DNA of 64,000 nt from Caballeronia concitans (GTDB taxonomy: Bacteria; Pseudomonadota; Gammaproteobacteria; Burkholderiales; Burkholderiaceae), in the NCBI RefSeq assembly GCF_001544615.1, contig NZ_FCNV02000008.1:124001-188000 (forward strand), written 5' to 3'. Position numbers and translations under genes: made by a program. Below the pieces are notes generated by a model. The model ran no database searches. It worked only from the letters and a program-made list of their open reading frames with translations, and was not told the DNA's origin. Position 1 is the stretch's first letter. Each line of letters opens with the position of its first letter. Of the stretch, positions 19,752 through 29,064 are shown piece by piece.

Positions 19752-22700
19752 ATGAAACTACGGTCAACGATGCCTCAAGACAATCGCAACCACACTCTGT
19801 GGATCTACTTCGCTATCGCGCTTTCGCTTGCGGTCGTGTTCGCCATCGACCTGCTCACGCCGATGCGCGTCGCGATCTGGGTGTTCTACGTGCTGCCCGT
19901 CGTGCTCTGCATGTGGGCGGACAGGCCCGCGCTGCCGATGGTCACGGCGGGCGGCGCATCGGTGCTGATGATTCTCGGCTACGCGTTCGCCACCGGCGAC
20001 GCGGCCACCACGCACGACGTGCTCCAGGTCAATCGCGCGATGGGCATTTTCGTGCTGCTCGTGCTGTCCGTGGTGGCGCATCTATATATCAAATCGCGGC
20101 TTGCCGTACAACGCACCGGCTGGCTGCAGCAGGGCATCATGCAGATGAGCCTGCAATTGCGCGGCGAGCAGTCTCCGGCTTCGATCGGCGTGAGCATTCT
20201 GCGTTCGCTCATTCCGTATGTGAACGCGAAAGTCGGCGTAGTGTATTCGCTCAATGGCGATTCGCTCGAACGCGTCGCGGCCTGGGCGCTGCCCGACGAG
20301 AACGGCGCGCCGCGCCGGATCGCGCGTGGCGAAGGGCTCGTCGGCCAGGCGGTGGAAGACAAGCGCACGCTCAGCCTGTCCGATGCCTCCGCGCATTACC
20401 TGAAGGCCGGCTCGGCGCTCGGCGCGGCGGCGGCGACGCGCGTGGTGATCGCGCCGCTCTATGCGGACGGCGACGTGGCAGGCGCGCTCGAAATCGGTTT
20501 CGTCGGCAATGAAGGTCGTTTCGACGATGCCCGCGCGCTGCTCGAAATGGCATCCGAAGCGATGGGCATGGCCATGCGCTCGGCGCGTTATCGCACGCGG
20601 CTTGTCGAGTTGCTCGAAGAAACGCAGCGCCAGAGCGAAGAACTTCAAGTGCAGCAGGAAGAACTGCGCGTCTCCAACGAAGAACTGGAGGAACGCGGCC
20701 GCGCGCTGCAGGATTCACAGGCGCGTCTCGAACAGCAGCAGGCCGAGCTTGAACAGACGAACGTGCAGCTCGAAGAACATGCGCAGCATCTCGAACGCCA
20801 GAAGACTGAGCTTCTGCATGCGCAGCAGGAACTGACCGCGAACGCGCTCGAAATGGAGCGCGCGAGCCAGTACAAGTCGGAGTTCCTGGCGAACATGTCG
20901 CATGAGTTGCGCACGCCGCTCAACAGTTCGCTGATTCTCGCCAAGCTGCTGCAGGACAACCGGCAGGGCAACCTCACCGAAGAGCAGGTGCGCTATGCCG
21001 CGACGATCCATTCGTCGAACAGCGACCTCCTTTCGCTGATAAACGACATCCTCGATCTGTCGAAGGTCGAAGCGGGCCAGATGGACGTGCAGTTCGCGCC
21101 CGCCGCCGTCGAGTCGCTATTGCAGGCGCTGCGGCAATCGTTCGCGCCGGTCGCGGAGACGAAGGGGCTTTCGTTCATCACCGAAGTGGGCGACGACGTC
21201 CCGCAATACTTCGTCACCGACAGCCAGCGGCTCTTGCAAGTGCTGCGCAACCTGCTCGCCAACGCGTTCAAGTTCACCGAGCGCGGCAGCGTGACGGTGG
21301 CGGTGCAGCGCGCAAGCGACGATGCCGTGCGCTTCGAAGTGCGCGATACGGGCATCGGCATTCCGCGCGACAAGCAGGACCTGATCTTCCAGGCGTTCCA
21401 GCAAGCCGATGGCACGACGAGCCGCAAATACGGCGGCAGCGGCCTCGGGCTTTCGATCTCGCGCGAGTTCACGCGCTTGCTGGGCGGTTCGGTCGGCGTA
21501 TCGAGCGAAGTCGGCCGTGGGAGCGTGTTCTCGGTGACGCTGCCGCTCGCCGCGCGCGAAGGCACGGTGACCGCGAAGCTGGATACGATCGGCCACATGA
21601 GCGAGCCGGAGCCGGCTGCGGTCAAGCCGCCGCCTCCGCCCGCGCCCGCGACGGTGCACATGCAAAGCGTGCAGACGCAGCCCGAACCGCCCGCGCCGAA
21701 GCCCGAGGCACAAGGCATCGACGACGATCGCGCGAACCGGCAGCGGCCGGATCGCGTGATTCTCGTGATCGAGGACGATCGCCGTTTCGCGCACATCCTC
21801 TACGATCTCGCGCACGAGCTCGACTTCGACTGCGTGCATGCGGCGAGCGCGACGCAAGGCGTCGAACTGGCGCGCTCGATGCAGCCGAACGGCATTCTGC
21901 TCGACATCGGCTTGCCGGATCAGTCCGGGCTCACCGTGCTCGAATGGCTCAAGCACGATCCGCTCACGCGCCATATTCCGATTCACATCGTCTCCGCGAC
22001 CGATCACGCCGATGTCGCGCTGCATCTCGGCGCGATCGGCTACACGCTCAAGCCGAGCGCGCGCGATGAACTCGCGCAGGCCATCCGCAAGCTCGAAGCG
22101 CGTTCGTCGCAGGGCATGCGGCGCGTGCTCGTCGTCGAGGACGATCCCGCGTTGCGCCAGAGCATTCACGCGCTGCTCGCGAGCGAGACGGTGAACATCG
22201 TGGAAGCGGGGTCGATCGCGCAGGCGCTCGAACAATTGCGGCGCGCGAGCTTCGATTGCATCGTGATGGATCTCGCGCTGCCCGACGGCTCCGGCTATGA
22301 ATTGCTGGAGAAGGTATCGACGAGCGGCGAATTCGCGTCGCCGCCGGTGATCGTCTATACGGGGCGGCAGATTTCGCAGGAGGAAGAGCAGCGCCTGCGC
22401 CGTTACTCGAAATCCATCATCATCAAGGGAGCGAAGTCGCCGGAGCGCCTGCTCGACGAAGTGACGCTCTTCCTGCATAGCGTCGAGAGCGCGCTGCCGC
22501 CGGAACAGCAGCGCATGCTGCGCGCAGCGCGTCAGCGCGACGACGTGTTCGAAGGCCGCACCATCCTGCTCGCCGAAGACGACGTGCGCAACATTTTCGC
22601 GCTTTCGCGCGTGATCGAACCGCTCGGCGCGACGCTCGAAATTGCCCGCAACGGACGCGAGGCGCTGGAAGCGCTGGCGCGTCACGATTCGATCGATCTC

Positions 22701-22925
22701 GTGCTGATGGACGTGATGATGCCCGAGATGGACGGCCTCACCGCGATGACCGAAATCCGCAAGCGGCCCGAGCACGCGCGGCTGCCGATCATCGCGCTGA
22801 CCGCGAAGGCGATGCAGAGCGATCGCGAAAAATGTCTCGAGGCGGGTGCGGACGACTACATATCGAAGCCTATCGACGTGGATAAGCTCGTCTCTCTGTG
22901 CCGCGTGTGGTTGCGGCAGCGATGA
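19752..22925 (+). CDS. Hybrid histidine kinase with GAF and three receiver domains
   Basis: A 1057-aa signalling protein. Three or four N-terminal helices (about 17-115) resemble a membrane sensor. A GAF domain covers about 130-275 and a Glu/Gln-rich coiled coil about 283-370. HisKA has His384 in SHELRTPLN, and HATPase has RDTGIGIP and GGSGLGLSIS. A proline-rich linker at about 622-655 leads to three receivers with phospho-acceptors Asp718, Asp840 and Asp987. A second ATG six codons in is an equally possible start. The order membrane-GAF-kinase-triple receiver with CheR and CheB downstream is a known non-chemotaxis phosphorelay layout; its stimulus is unknown. Confidence 0.9.
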   Translation: MKLRSTMPQDNRNHTLWIYFAIALSLAVVFAIDLLTPMRVAIWVFYVLPVVLCMWADRPALPMVTAGGASVLMILGYAFATGDAATTHDVLQVNRAMGIFVLLVLSVVAHLYIKSRLAVQRTGWLQQGIMQMSLQLRGEQSPASIGVSILRSLIPYVNAKVGVVYSLNGDSLERVAAWALPDENGAPRRIARGEGLVGQAVEDKRTLSLSDASAHYLKAGSALGAAAATRVVIAPLYADGDVAGALEIGFVGNEGRFDDARALLEMASEAMGMAMRSARYRTRLVELLEETQRQSEELQVQQEELRVSNEELEERGRALQDSQARLEQQQAELEQTNVQLEEHAQHLERQKTELLHAQQELTANALEMERASQYKSEFLANMSHELRTPLNSSLILAKLLQDNRQGNLTEEQVRYAATIHSSNSDLLSLINDILDLSKVEAGQMDVQFAPAAVESLLQALRQSFAPVAETKGLSFITEVGDDVPQYFVTDSQRLLQVLRNLLANAFKFTERGSVTVAVQRASDDAVRFEVRDTGIGIPRDKQDLIFQAFQQADGTTSRKYGGSGLGLSISREFTRLLGGSVGVSSEVGRGSVFSVTLPLAAREGTVTAKLDTIGHMSEPEPAAVKPPPPPAPATVHMQSVQTQPEPPAPKPEAQGIDDDRANRQRPDRVILVIEDDRRFAHILYDLAHELDFDCVHAASATQGVELARSMQPNGILLDIGLPDQSGLTVLEWLKHDPLTRHIPIHIVSATDHADVALHLGAIGYTLKPSARDELAQAIRKLEARSSQGMRRVLVVEDDPALRQSIHALLASETVNIVEAGSIAQALEQLRRASFDCIVMDLALPDGSGYELLEKVSTSGEFASPPVIVYTGRQISQEEEQRLRRYSKSIIIKGAKSPERLLDEVTLFLHSVESALPPEQQRMLRAARQRDDVFEGRTILLAEDDVRNIFALSRVIEPLGATLEIARNGREALEALARHDSIDLVLMDVMMPEMDGLTAMTEIRKRPEHARLPIIALTAKAMQSDREKCLEAGADDYISKPIDVDKLVSLCRVWLRQR

Positions 22926-22941
22926 ACCGACAACGGACTCA

Positions 22942-23778
22942 ATGAACGACAGCAAGCACGATGAAGAAGCCACGTTCGACATCGAACTGAAGCTGATTCT
23001 GGAAGCCATTTACCTGAAGTATCAGCACGACTTCCGGCACTACTCGGTGAGTTCGCTGCGGCGCAGGCTCGCGCAGGCCGTGCACGATCTCGAGTGCGCG
23101 ACGCTTTCGCAATTGCAGGAGCGCATTCTTCGCGAACCGCCGCTGTTCGCGCGGCTCTTCCAGTACCTCACGGTGCAGGTCAGCGAGATGTTCCGCGATC
23201 CCTCGTATTTCCGCGCGATCCGCGAGCAGGTGGTGCCGATCCTGCAGACGTATCCGTCGATCAAGGTGTGGGTCGCGGGCTGCAGCAGCGGCGAGGAATT
23301 GTGGTCGCTCGCGGTGCTTTTCGCGGAAGAGAAGATCGCGGACCGCACCGTGTTCTATGCGACCGACATCAACGCCGAAGCGCTGCGTCAGGCCGAAAGC
23401 GGCATCTATCCGCTGGAACGCATGGCGGGCTTCAGCCAGAATTATCTGGCGGCCGGCGGCAAGCGCACGCTGTCCGATTACTATCACGCGGCCTACGGCG
23501 CGGCGAAGTTCTCGCAAACGCTCAAGTCGCGCGTGGTGTTCGCGGACCACAGCCTCGCCACCGACAGCGTGTTCCTCGAAGCGCATCTCGTGTCGTGCCG
23601 CAACGTGCTGATCTATTTCGACCGCGCATTGCAGGATCGCGCGCTGGGCCTTTTCAGCGATTCGCTCGTGCGGCGCGGCTTCCTCGGGCTCGGCAGCAAG
23701 GAGAGCCTGCGTTTTTCGAAGCATGCGGACTGCTTCGCGGACTTCAATCCGCGCGAGCGGCTTTACCAGAAGGTATAG
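22942..23778 (+). CDS. CheR-type protein-glutamate methyltransferase
   Basis: A 278-aa CheR family enzyme that would methylate glutamates using S-adenosylmethionine. The N-terminal helical domain (about 15-90) precedes the methyltransferase domain with the SAM motif VAGCSSGEELWSLA and the FYATDINAEAL strand. CRNVLIYFD marks the acceptor region. The ATG at 22942 lies 16 bp after the hybrid kinase gene; a longer in-frame start would overlap it. No chemoreceptor gene is nearby, so it probably modifies a component of this phosphorelay. Confidence 0.9.
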   Translation: MNDSKHDEEATFDIELKLILEAIYLKYQHDFRHYSVSSLRRRLAQAVHDLECATLSQLQERILREPPLFARLFQYLTVQVSEMFRDPSYFRAIREQVVPILQTYPSIKVWVAGCSSGEELWSLAVLFAEEKIADRTVFYATDINAEALRQAESGIYPLERMAGFSQNYLAAGGKRTLSDYYHAAYGAAKFSQTLKSRVVFADHSLATDSVFLEAHLVSCRNVLIYFDRALQDRALGLFSDSLVRRGFLGLGSKESLRFSKHADCFADFNPRERLYQKV

Positions 23779-23780
23779 CG

Positions 23781-24368
23781 ATGAGCACCATCGACGCCAT
23801 CGTGATCGGCGCATCGGCGGGCGGCGTCGAGGCGCTGAATCTCCTGCTGCCCGCGTTGCCGCGCGACTTCGCGCCGCCGGTGCTGATCGTCGTGCATGTA
23901 CGGCAGGGGCAGCCGAGCCTGTTGCCGGGTCTCTTCGCCGAGCGCTGCAGCATTCCGGTGCAGGAGCCGTTCGACAAGGACGTGATCGCGCCCGGCACCA
24001 TCTATTTCGCGCCGCCCGGCTATCACATGATGGTCGAGTCGGAAGACGGCGCGCCGCCCGCCATCGCGTTGTCGGTGGACCCGCCCGTGCGCTTCTCGCG
24101 TCCTTCGGTGGACGTGCTGTTCGAATCGGCGGCGCATGCGTATGGCGAGCGGCTGCTGGGCATCGTGCTCTCCGGCGCCAACGACGACGGCGCGCGCGGC
24201 GCGCGTGCCATTCGCGATGCGGGCGGCGCGTGCTGGGCGCAGGACCCGCAGACGGCATCGGCGCCATCGATGCCGCAGGCGGCCATCGCGCACGGCGCGG
24301 CAAGCGAGATCCTCACGCTGGACGACATGGCGATGCGACTCGCGACGCGCATACGCCGAACGCAATAA
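23781..24368 (+). CDS. CheB-type methylesterase without receiver domain
   Basis: A 195-aa stand-alone CheB catalytic domain that removes methyl groups added by CheR. The catalytic triad appears intact: Ser12 in GASAGG, His39 in VVHVRQG, and Asp136 in SGANDDGARG. Chemotaxis CheB proteins carry an N-terminal receiver; this one does not, so its activity must be controlled otherwise, perhaps through protein contact. It starts two bases after the cheR-like stop. Confidence 0.9.
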   Translation: MSTIDAIVIGASAGGVEALNLLLPALPRDFAPPVLIVVHVRQGQPSLLPGLFAERCSIPVQEPFDKDVIAPGTIYFAPPGYHMMVESEDGAPPAIALSVDPPVRFSRPSVDVLFESAAHAYGERLLGIVLSGANDDGARGARAIRDAGGACWAQDPQTASAPSMPQAAIAHGAASEILTLDDMAMRLATRIRRTQ

Positions 24369-24424
24369 CGGACGCGACGATGAATGCAATGAACGAAGGC
24401 ATGGCCCAAGCAAGGAGTCACCCG

Positions 24425-25564
24425 ATGACACAACCCATTCATGTGCTGATCGTCGACGACATCCGCAACAACATCACCGCGCTCGAAGCGTCGCTCGCGC
24501 GGCCGGATCTGTCGGTGCTCAAGGCCGAATCGGGGCCGGCCGCGCTCGAACTGCTGCTCAAGCATGAAGTCGCGCTCGCGATTCTCGATGTCAACATGCC
24601 GGGCATGGACGGCTTCGAGCTTGCCGAACTGATGCGCGGCAGCCCGCGCACCGCGCACGTGCCGATCATCTTTCTCACCGCGACGGCGCAGGACGTGAGC
24701 CGCACGTTTCGTGGTTACGAAGCGGGCGCGGTGGACTTTCTCTACAAGCCGTTCGATTCGCGCATCCTCAATTCGAAGGTGGATGTGTTCATCCAGATGG
24801 AGCGGCAAAAGCAGCAGCTCGCGACGCAACTCGCCACCGTGCAGCAACTGCTCGATGCGAACGAGATGCTGATGGCCGTGCTCGGTCACGATCTGCGCAC
24901 GCCGCTTTCGGCGGTGATCGCATCGGCGGAATATCTGGCGCGCTTCGTGAAGGACGAAAACGTTGCCAATATCGGCACGCGCATCAAGTCGAGCGGCATG
25001 CGCATGGTCCGCATGGTCGATCAGTTGCTCAATCTCGCGCGTCTGCGCGGCGGGCGCGTGACGTTGCAGCCGCGCGCCGTGGAACTCGCGACGCTCGCGA
25101 AGAATATCGTCGAGGAATACGAGGCGCGCGTCGGCAAGGGACGCATCTTCGTGCTGCGTCACGGCGATACGCTCTTGCAAGGCGACGGCGATCTGCTTTC
25201 GCAGGTGTTTTCGAATCTCATCGGCAATGCGCTGCAACACGGACTCGAAGGATCGGCCGTTCAGGTGCGGCTCGAAGGCGGCACGAACGATGTGAAAATC
25301 GTCGTGCAGAACGCGGGCGAAATCCCGGCCGAAATATTGCCGACGATATTCGCGCCGTATCGGTCGGGGCGGCGTCAGAATGAATCGAGTGGATTGGGAC
25401 TCGGGCTTTACATCACGCGTGAAATCACGGAGATGCATGGCGGCGAAGTGAAGGTGCGCTCGTCCGCGGAAGCGGGCACGGCGTTCGAAGTGACGCTGCC
25501 GCGCGTTGTGCGTCCGCATGCGGGCGATCGCGCGGATATCGCACAGCCGTTCAGGTTGAGCTGA
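24425..25564 (+). CDS. Receiver-histidine kinase fusion protein
   Basis: A 379-aa cytoplasmic protein. The N-terminal receiver (about 5-122) has phospho-acceptor Asp55 in ILDVNMPGMDG and Lys108 in YKPFD. A coiled coil (about 122-148) leads to HisKA with His155 in LGHDLRTPLS, and HATPase ends in SGLGLGLYITREI. The start at 24425 has AAGGAG eight bases upstream; a start at 24380 would add 15 residues. It closes the kinase-CheR-CheB set and can take phosphate from the triple-receiver kinase or pass a signal on. No DNA-binding output domain is encoded in the cluster. Confidence 0.9.
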   Translation: MTQPIHVLIVDDIRNNITALEASLARPDLSVLKAESGPAALELLLKHEVALAILDVNMPGMDGFELAELMRGSPRTAHVPIIFLTATAQDVSRTFRGYEAGAVDFLYKPFDSRILNSKVDVFIQMERQKQQLATQLATVQQLLDANEMLMAVLGHDLRTPLSAVIASAEYLARFVKDENVANIGTRIKSSGMRMVRMVDQLLNLARLRGGRVTLQPRAVELATLAKNIVEEYEARVGKGRIFVLRHGDTLLQGDGDLLSQVFSNLIGNALQHGLEGSAVQVRLEGGTNDVKIVVQNAGEIPAEILPTIFAPYRSGRRQNESSGLGLGLYITREITEMHGGEVKVRSSAEAGTAFEVTLPRVVRPHAGDRADIAQPFRLS

Positions 25565-25643
25565 TTCGCGCTGGTGCCAGGTCATACGCGCAATCGCAGG
25601 CGTGTCTACAATGCGGCCTGTGAACGACTTGGAGGAATGCACG

Positions 25644-25940
25644 ATGCCCGGCCCGGATCTTGATACGAGAATCGAAACTTATTACGTGCGTGTGAAAGGC
25701 GTGGTGCAGGGCGTCGGCTTTCGCCATCACACGGTGAGGCGCGCGCATGCGCTCGGCGTGCGCGGCTGGGTGGCGAATCTCGATGACGGCTCCGTCGAAG
25801 CCGTGATTCAGGGCGCGGCCAATCAGGTCGATCTGATGCTCGAATGGCTGCGGCGCGGACCGCCGCATGCGCGCGTCACCGAGTTCTTTAGCGAAGAGCG
25901 TTACGTCGAGAAGCGCTATGAACGCTTCGAACAGCATTGA
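25644..25940 (+). CDS. acyP: Acylphosphatase
   Basis: A 98-aa acylphosphatase hydrolysing carboxyl-phosphate bonds such as acetyl phosphate. The catalytic Arg27 lies in VQGVGFRHHT and Asn45 in GWVANLDDGSVE. The ATG at 25644 has GGAGG upstream. The stop is four bases from the stop of the convergent egtD gene. Confidence 0.92.
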   Translation: MPGPDLDTRIETYYVRVKGVVQGVGFRHHTVRRAHALGVRGWVANLDDGSVEAVIQGAANQVDLMLEWLRRGPPHARVTEFFSEERYVEKRYERFEQH

Positions 25941-25944
25941 CGCT

Positions 25945-26913
25945 TCAACGCGCGACCAGCAGGCTCTCCGCAAACTGCCACTCTTCATCGCGCCATTGAT
26001 GCGTGCATTCGAAGCCCGCGTCGACGGCAATGGGCGCGACTTCCTCGGCCACATACTTGTGGCTGCTTTCGGTCCAGATCGTTTCGCCTTGCCTGAAGTC
26101 CACGCGCAAGTCCGCGCCGCGCACGCGCACGGATAGCGCGCGTGTTGCACGCAAATGCATTTCGATGCTGCGTGCATCGGGATTGAACCGCGCGACGTGC
26201 TCGAAGGCATCGAGCGGAAAGTCCGCGCCCAATTCGCGATTGATACGCGCGAGCAGATTCAGATTGAAAGCCGCGGTCACGCCGATGGGATCGTCGTAAG
26301 CGGCGATCAACATGGGCAGGGGCTTGATGAGATCGGTGCCGAGCAGGAGCGCGTCGCCGGGTTCGAGCATGCCGCGAATCGAGCGCAGGAATTTCGTCGC
26401 GGCGAGACGCGCGAAATTGCCGATGGTGCTGCCGAGAAAGAGCACGAGCAAAGGCTCGCCTTTGTTGCGTTTCCCGCTCACTTCGGCGAGGCCCGCGAGG
26501 TAATCCCTTTCATAACCGACAATGGACACGCGTTCGATATCCCCGAGTTCGCGATGACACAACTGCAAGGCCGTGCGCGAGATTTCGATCGGGTAATACG
26601 CGGTCGGCTGCTTTTTGCAAAGCGCTTCAAGAATGCGGCGCGTCTTGCGTCCGCTGCCGCTTCCAAGCTCCGCGACTTTCACGTTGGCGGGCAGCGCATC
26701 GACGATATCGCCCGCATGCGCCTTGAGCACGCGTTCCTCGGCGCGCGTGACGCCGTATTCCGGCAACGCAGTGATGACTTCGAAGAGCGCGGAGCCGACT
26801 TCGTCGTACAGATACATCGACGGCAACTCTTTCTGCGGATGCCGCGAGAGACCGGCGTGAACGGCTTCTGCGAAGGCGCTTGAAAAACGGGGCGACAGGG
26901 CTGGCTGAGTCAT
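25945..26913 (-). CDS. egtD: L-histidine N-alpha-methyltransferase EgtD
   Basis: A 322-aa enzyme that trimethylates histidine to hercynine with S-adenosylmethionine, the first step of ergothioneine synthesis. The motifs are DEVGSALFEVITALPEYGVTR near residue 37, the SAM loop AELGSGSGRKT (81-91), and FLGSTIGNF in the middle. The C-terminal QGETIWTESSHKY matches the substrate-binding part. EgtB is commonly next to egtD, but neither neighbour here is EgtB, so the partner gene is elsewhere or absent. Confidence 0.9.
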   Translation of the reverse strand: MTQPALSPRFSSAFAEAVHAGLSRHPQKELPSMYLYDEVGSALFEVITALPEYGVTRAEERVLKAHAGDIVDALPANVKVAELGSGSGRKTRRILEALCKKQPTAYYPIEISRTALQLCHRELGDIERVSIVGYERDYLAGLAEVSGKRNKGEPLLVLFLGSTIGNFARLAATKFLRSIRGMLEPGDALLLGTDLIKPLPMLIAAYDDPIGVTAAFNLNLLARINRELGADFPLDAFEHVARFNPDARSIEMHLRATRALSVRVRGADLRVDFRQGETIWTESSHKYVAEEVAPIAVDAGFECTHQWRDEEWQFAESLLVAR

Positions 26914-27141
26914 GACGTCTCCATCGATGCGGCGTTTTCTTCGCGTGCCCGGATGACCACGCGCGTGGATGCTGCGGATGCAATGACGCTCGACTAAATG
27001 TCGACAATGCCGGTGATGCGTGTCTGGCGCTCAGACGTTCGAGGTGGTGAAGTAGCAAGAAGCGCGCTTGAGACAAGGCGCCGTTGACACTGCGTTTAGA
27101 ATGCCCGTCAACGCATAAACAGCGCTCAAGCGCGAATTTCG

Positions 27142-28122
27142 ATGAATCAGCATGGCCTGGGACGCGGCATTGCATTGTCAGTCGCCGCTTCCGCTCTCTT
27201 CGCGCTCATGTCCGGTTACACGAAGTGGCTCGCGCCGCTCGATGGCCTCGACATCTTTGCATGGCGCATCGTTTGGACATTGCCCGGCGCGTTGCTGCTC
27301 GTGGCCGTACGCAATCGATGGCCGCAATTATGCGCGCTCAGGGCGAAGCTCGCCAAAAACGTGCGCTTGCTTGCTGCGTTCGCCACCGCATCCGCGCTGC
27401 TCGGTGTGCAGTTGTGGATCTTTCTCTGGGCGCCGCTGCATGGCCGCGCCCTCGATGTGTCGCTCGGCTATTTTTTGTTGCCGCTCGTGATGGTGCTGCT
27501 CGGGCGCTTTTATTACGGCGAGCGGCTCGACGCACTGCAATGGGCGGGCGTTGCGGCGGCGGCTGTCGGCGTGGCGCACGAGTTCATCGTGACGAAGGCA
27601 TTTGCATGGCCGACGCTCGTCGTCATGCTCGGCTATCCGCCATACTTCATGCTGAGACGGCGGCTCAACGTGGACGCGCTCGTGTCGTTCGCCATCGAAA
27701 TCATGTTCATGGCGCCCGTCGCGTTGATCATGCTGATCGTGCGTCATTCGTTTGCGACGGTCGCGGGCGCGCCGCTATTGTCGATGGTGCTGCTGCCCGG
27801 CCTCGGCGCACTCAGCACGATTGCGCTTGCATCGTATCTTCGCGCGAGCCGTTATTTGCCGCTCGCGCTGTTCGGCATACTCGGCTATGTCGAGCCGGTT
27901 TTGCTGGTCGGCGTCGCGGTGATGCTGCTCGGCGAACCGTTCTCGGCAACTCACTTCGCCACGTATGGACCGATCTGGCTTGCGGTCGCGCTGACCGGCG
28001 TGCATAGCGTGCGGCTCGTCTTGCGCGAACGCGCGCGGGCGCGTAGCAGGTTACCGATGAGCGAATATCACGCGAGCGTGGAGCATGAGATCGGCGCGCA
28101 GGAGAAAGAACGCGTCGATTAA
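27142..28122 (+). CDS. EamA-family (RarD-like) membrane transporter
   Basis: A 326-aa drug/metabolite transporter with about ten helices in two EamA repeats. It begins GRGIALSVAASALFALMSGYTKWL and matches the RarD subgroup in FAWRIVWTLPGALLL and LGYFLLPLVMVLLGRFYYGE. The last 35 residues are hydrophilic. The substrate is unknown for this subgroup. It is single and flanked by non-coding DNA on both sides. Confidence 0.85.
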   Translation: MNQHGLGRGIALSVAASALFALMSGYTKWLAPLDGLDIFAWRIVWTLPGALLLVAVRNRWPQLCALRAKLAKNVRLLAAFATASALLGVQLWIFLWAPLHGRALDVSLGYFLLPLVMVLLGRFYYGERLDALQWAGVAAAAVGVAHEFIVTKAFAWPTLVVMLGYPPYFMLRRRLNVDALVSFAIEIMFMAPVALIMLIVRHSFATVAGAPLLSMVLLPGLGALSTIALASYLRASRYLPLALFGILGYVEPVLLVGVAVMLLGEPFSATHFATYGPIWLAVALTGVHSVRLVLRERARARSRLPMSEYHASVEHEIGAQEKERVD

Positions 28123-28129
28123 ACGGCCG

Positions 28130-28157
28130 CAAAAAAAAGCGAGCCCGAAGGCTCGCT
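28130..28157 (-). terminator. Rho-independent terminator for the Lys/Ala-rich protein gene
   Basis: Perfect 8-bp stem AGCGAGCC/GGCTCGCT around CGAA (28138-28157). On the minus strand it is followed by eight T, so it mainly ends the leftward gene at 28233-28706. On the plus strand it has only a weak T tail for the EamA gene. Confidence 0.85.
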
Positions 28158-28232
28158 TGAACGACAACGCACGGAACCGCGTTAATGATGGCGCGACGGC
28201 CCGCGTGCGCGATGCGAGGACGCGGGCTCCCC

Positions 28233-28706
28233 TTACTTCTTCGCCGCGTCTACCTTTGCATCGGCGGCCGCCTTGTTCGCGTCGCTTTGCGCCTCGACTT
28301 TTTCCTTGTCGGCCTTGGCTTGCGCCACGTTGGCATCCTTCGCTGCGTCCTGCTTCTTGCTGTCGGCCTTGGACTGTGCAGCGTGTTTCTTCTTGTTGGC
28401 TTTCGCCTGTGCCTTCGCGGCGTCACCGCGAGCGTCGGAGGCTTGCTCCGGCGTGGTCGCCCGCGCTACCTTCGCGGCTTCCTTGTTGGCGTCGGCTTGC
28501 GCCGATGCCTTGTCTTCATTTGCCGATGCCTGCGCCTTGGCGGCATCGTGCTGAGCTTCGGTCTTTTTCTTGTTCGCCGTGGCTTGCGCCTCGGCCTTTT
28601 CGTGATTGGCTTTGACTTGCGCCTTGTCCGCGTCCGTCGTGGCGGTTTGCGCGAAAACGGTGGTGACGAGCAGCGTGGATGCGAGAGCAGCGACGATTTT
28701 CTTCAT
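28233..28706 (-). CDS. Exported Ala/Lys/Gln-rich repeat protein
   Basis: A 157-aa protein with a clear signal peptide (MKKIVAALASTLLVTTVFAQ). The mature part consists almost entirely of Ala, Lys, Asp, Gln and Asn in short KAxAxADAxK-like units, predicted to be one long charged helix. It resembles histone-H1-like or LEA-like low-complexity proteins by composition only. AAGGAG lies upstream of the ATG at 28706, and a strong terminator follows. The function is unknown; a periplasmic stress or structural role would be a guess. Confidence 0.75.
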   Translation of the reverse strand: MKKIVAALASTLLVTTVFAQTATTDADKAQVKANHEKAEAQATANKKKTEAQHDAAKAQASANEDKASAQADANKEAAKVARATTPEQASDARGDAAKAQAKANKKKHAAQSKADSKKQDAAKDANVAQAKADKEKVEAQSDANKAAADAKVDAAKK

Positions 28707-29064
28707 GATTGTTCGACTCCTTTAAGACTGCATTTTTCAAAGACGCATGCCAATGTGGGGCATGTGCCGATGAAAACGCGGCGCCGCGCAAAGCCGTTGA
28801 CTGCTTTCTGGTGACAAACGGTAACCAGTCGCTAGCAATTGAAACTGCAGCTTTTAGTCTGCGCTTGAGGCCCCGTCAAGCATTCATGTGTTACCAGCGA
28901 GCGAATGTCTTGGCATCTGTAACGGCAGACGAAATGCTTTGGCATCCGAAGCGAGTCAATTTGTAATCGTTGAAATGCACCGTTACCAACTGCATCAGTT
29001 ATTTCTTTAGACCGTGCTTAAGATGCGATTCATAAACCCGGACAACGGGATAGGAGAGAAAGTC
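28707..29064. other. 358-bp AT-rich divergent intergenic region
   Basis: This lies between two divergent secreted-protein genes. It contains GGTAACC (28820), GTTACC (28890 and 28982) and TGTAAC (28918) words, and a near repeat of a TTGGCATC-centred segment (about 28909 and 28938). No coding frame of note. It probably holds promoters and a binding site for a shared regulator. Confidence 0.4.

Noticed and set aside
21117-23009. 630-aa open frame opposite the hybrid kinase
   Set aside because: Arg-rich shadow with no recognisable domain; the kinase domains are intact on the plus strand.
27084-27102. TTGACA plus TAGAAT promoter before the EamA gene
   Set aside because: The two boxes are only 7 bp apart, so they cannot form one sigma-70 promoter.
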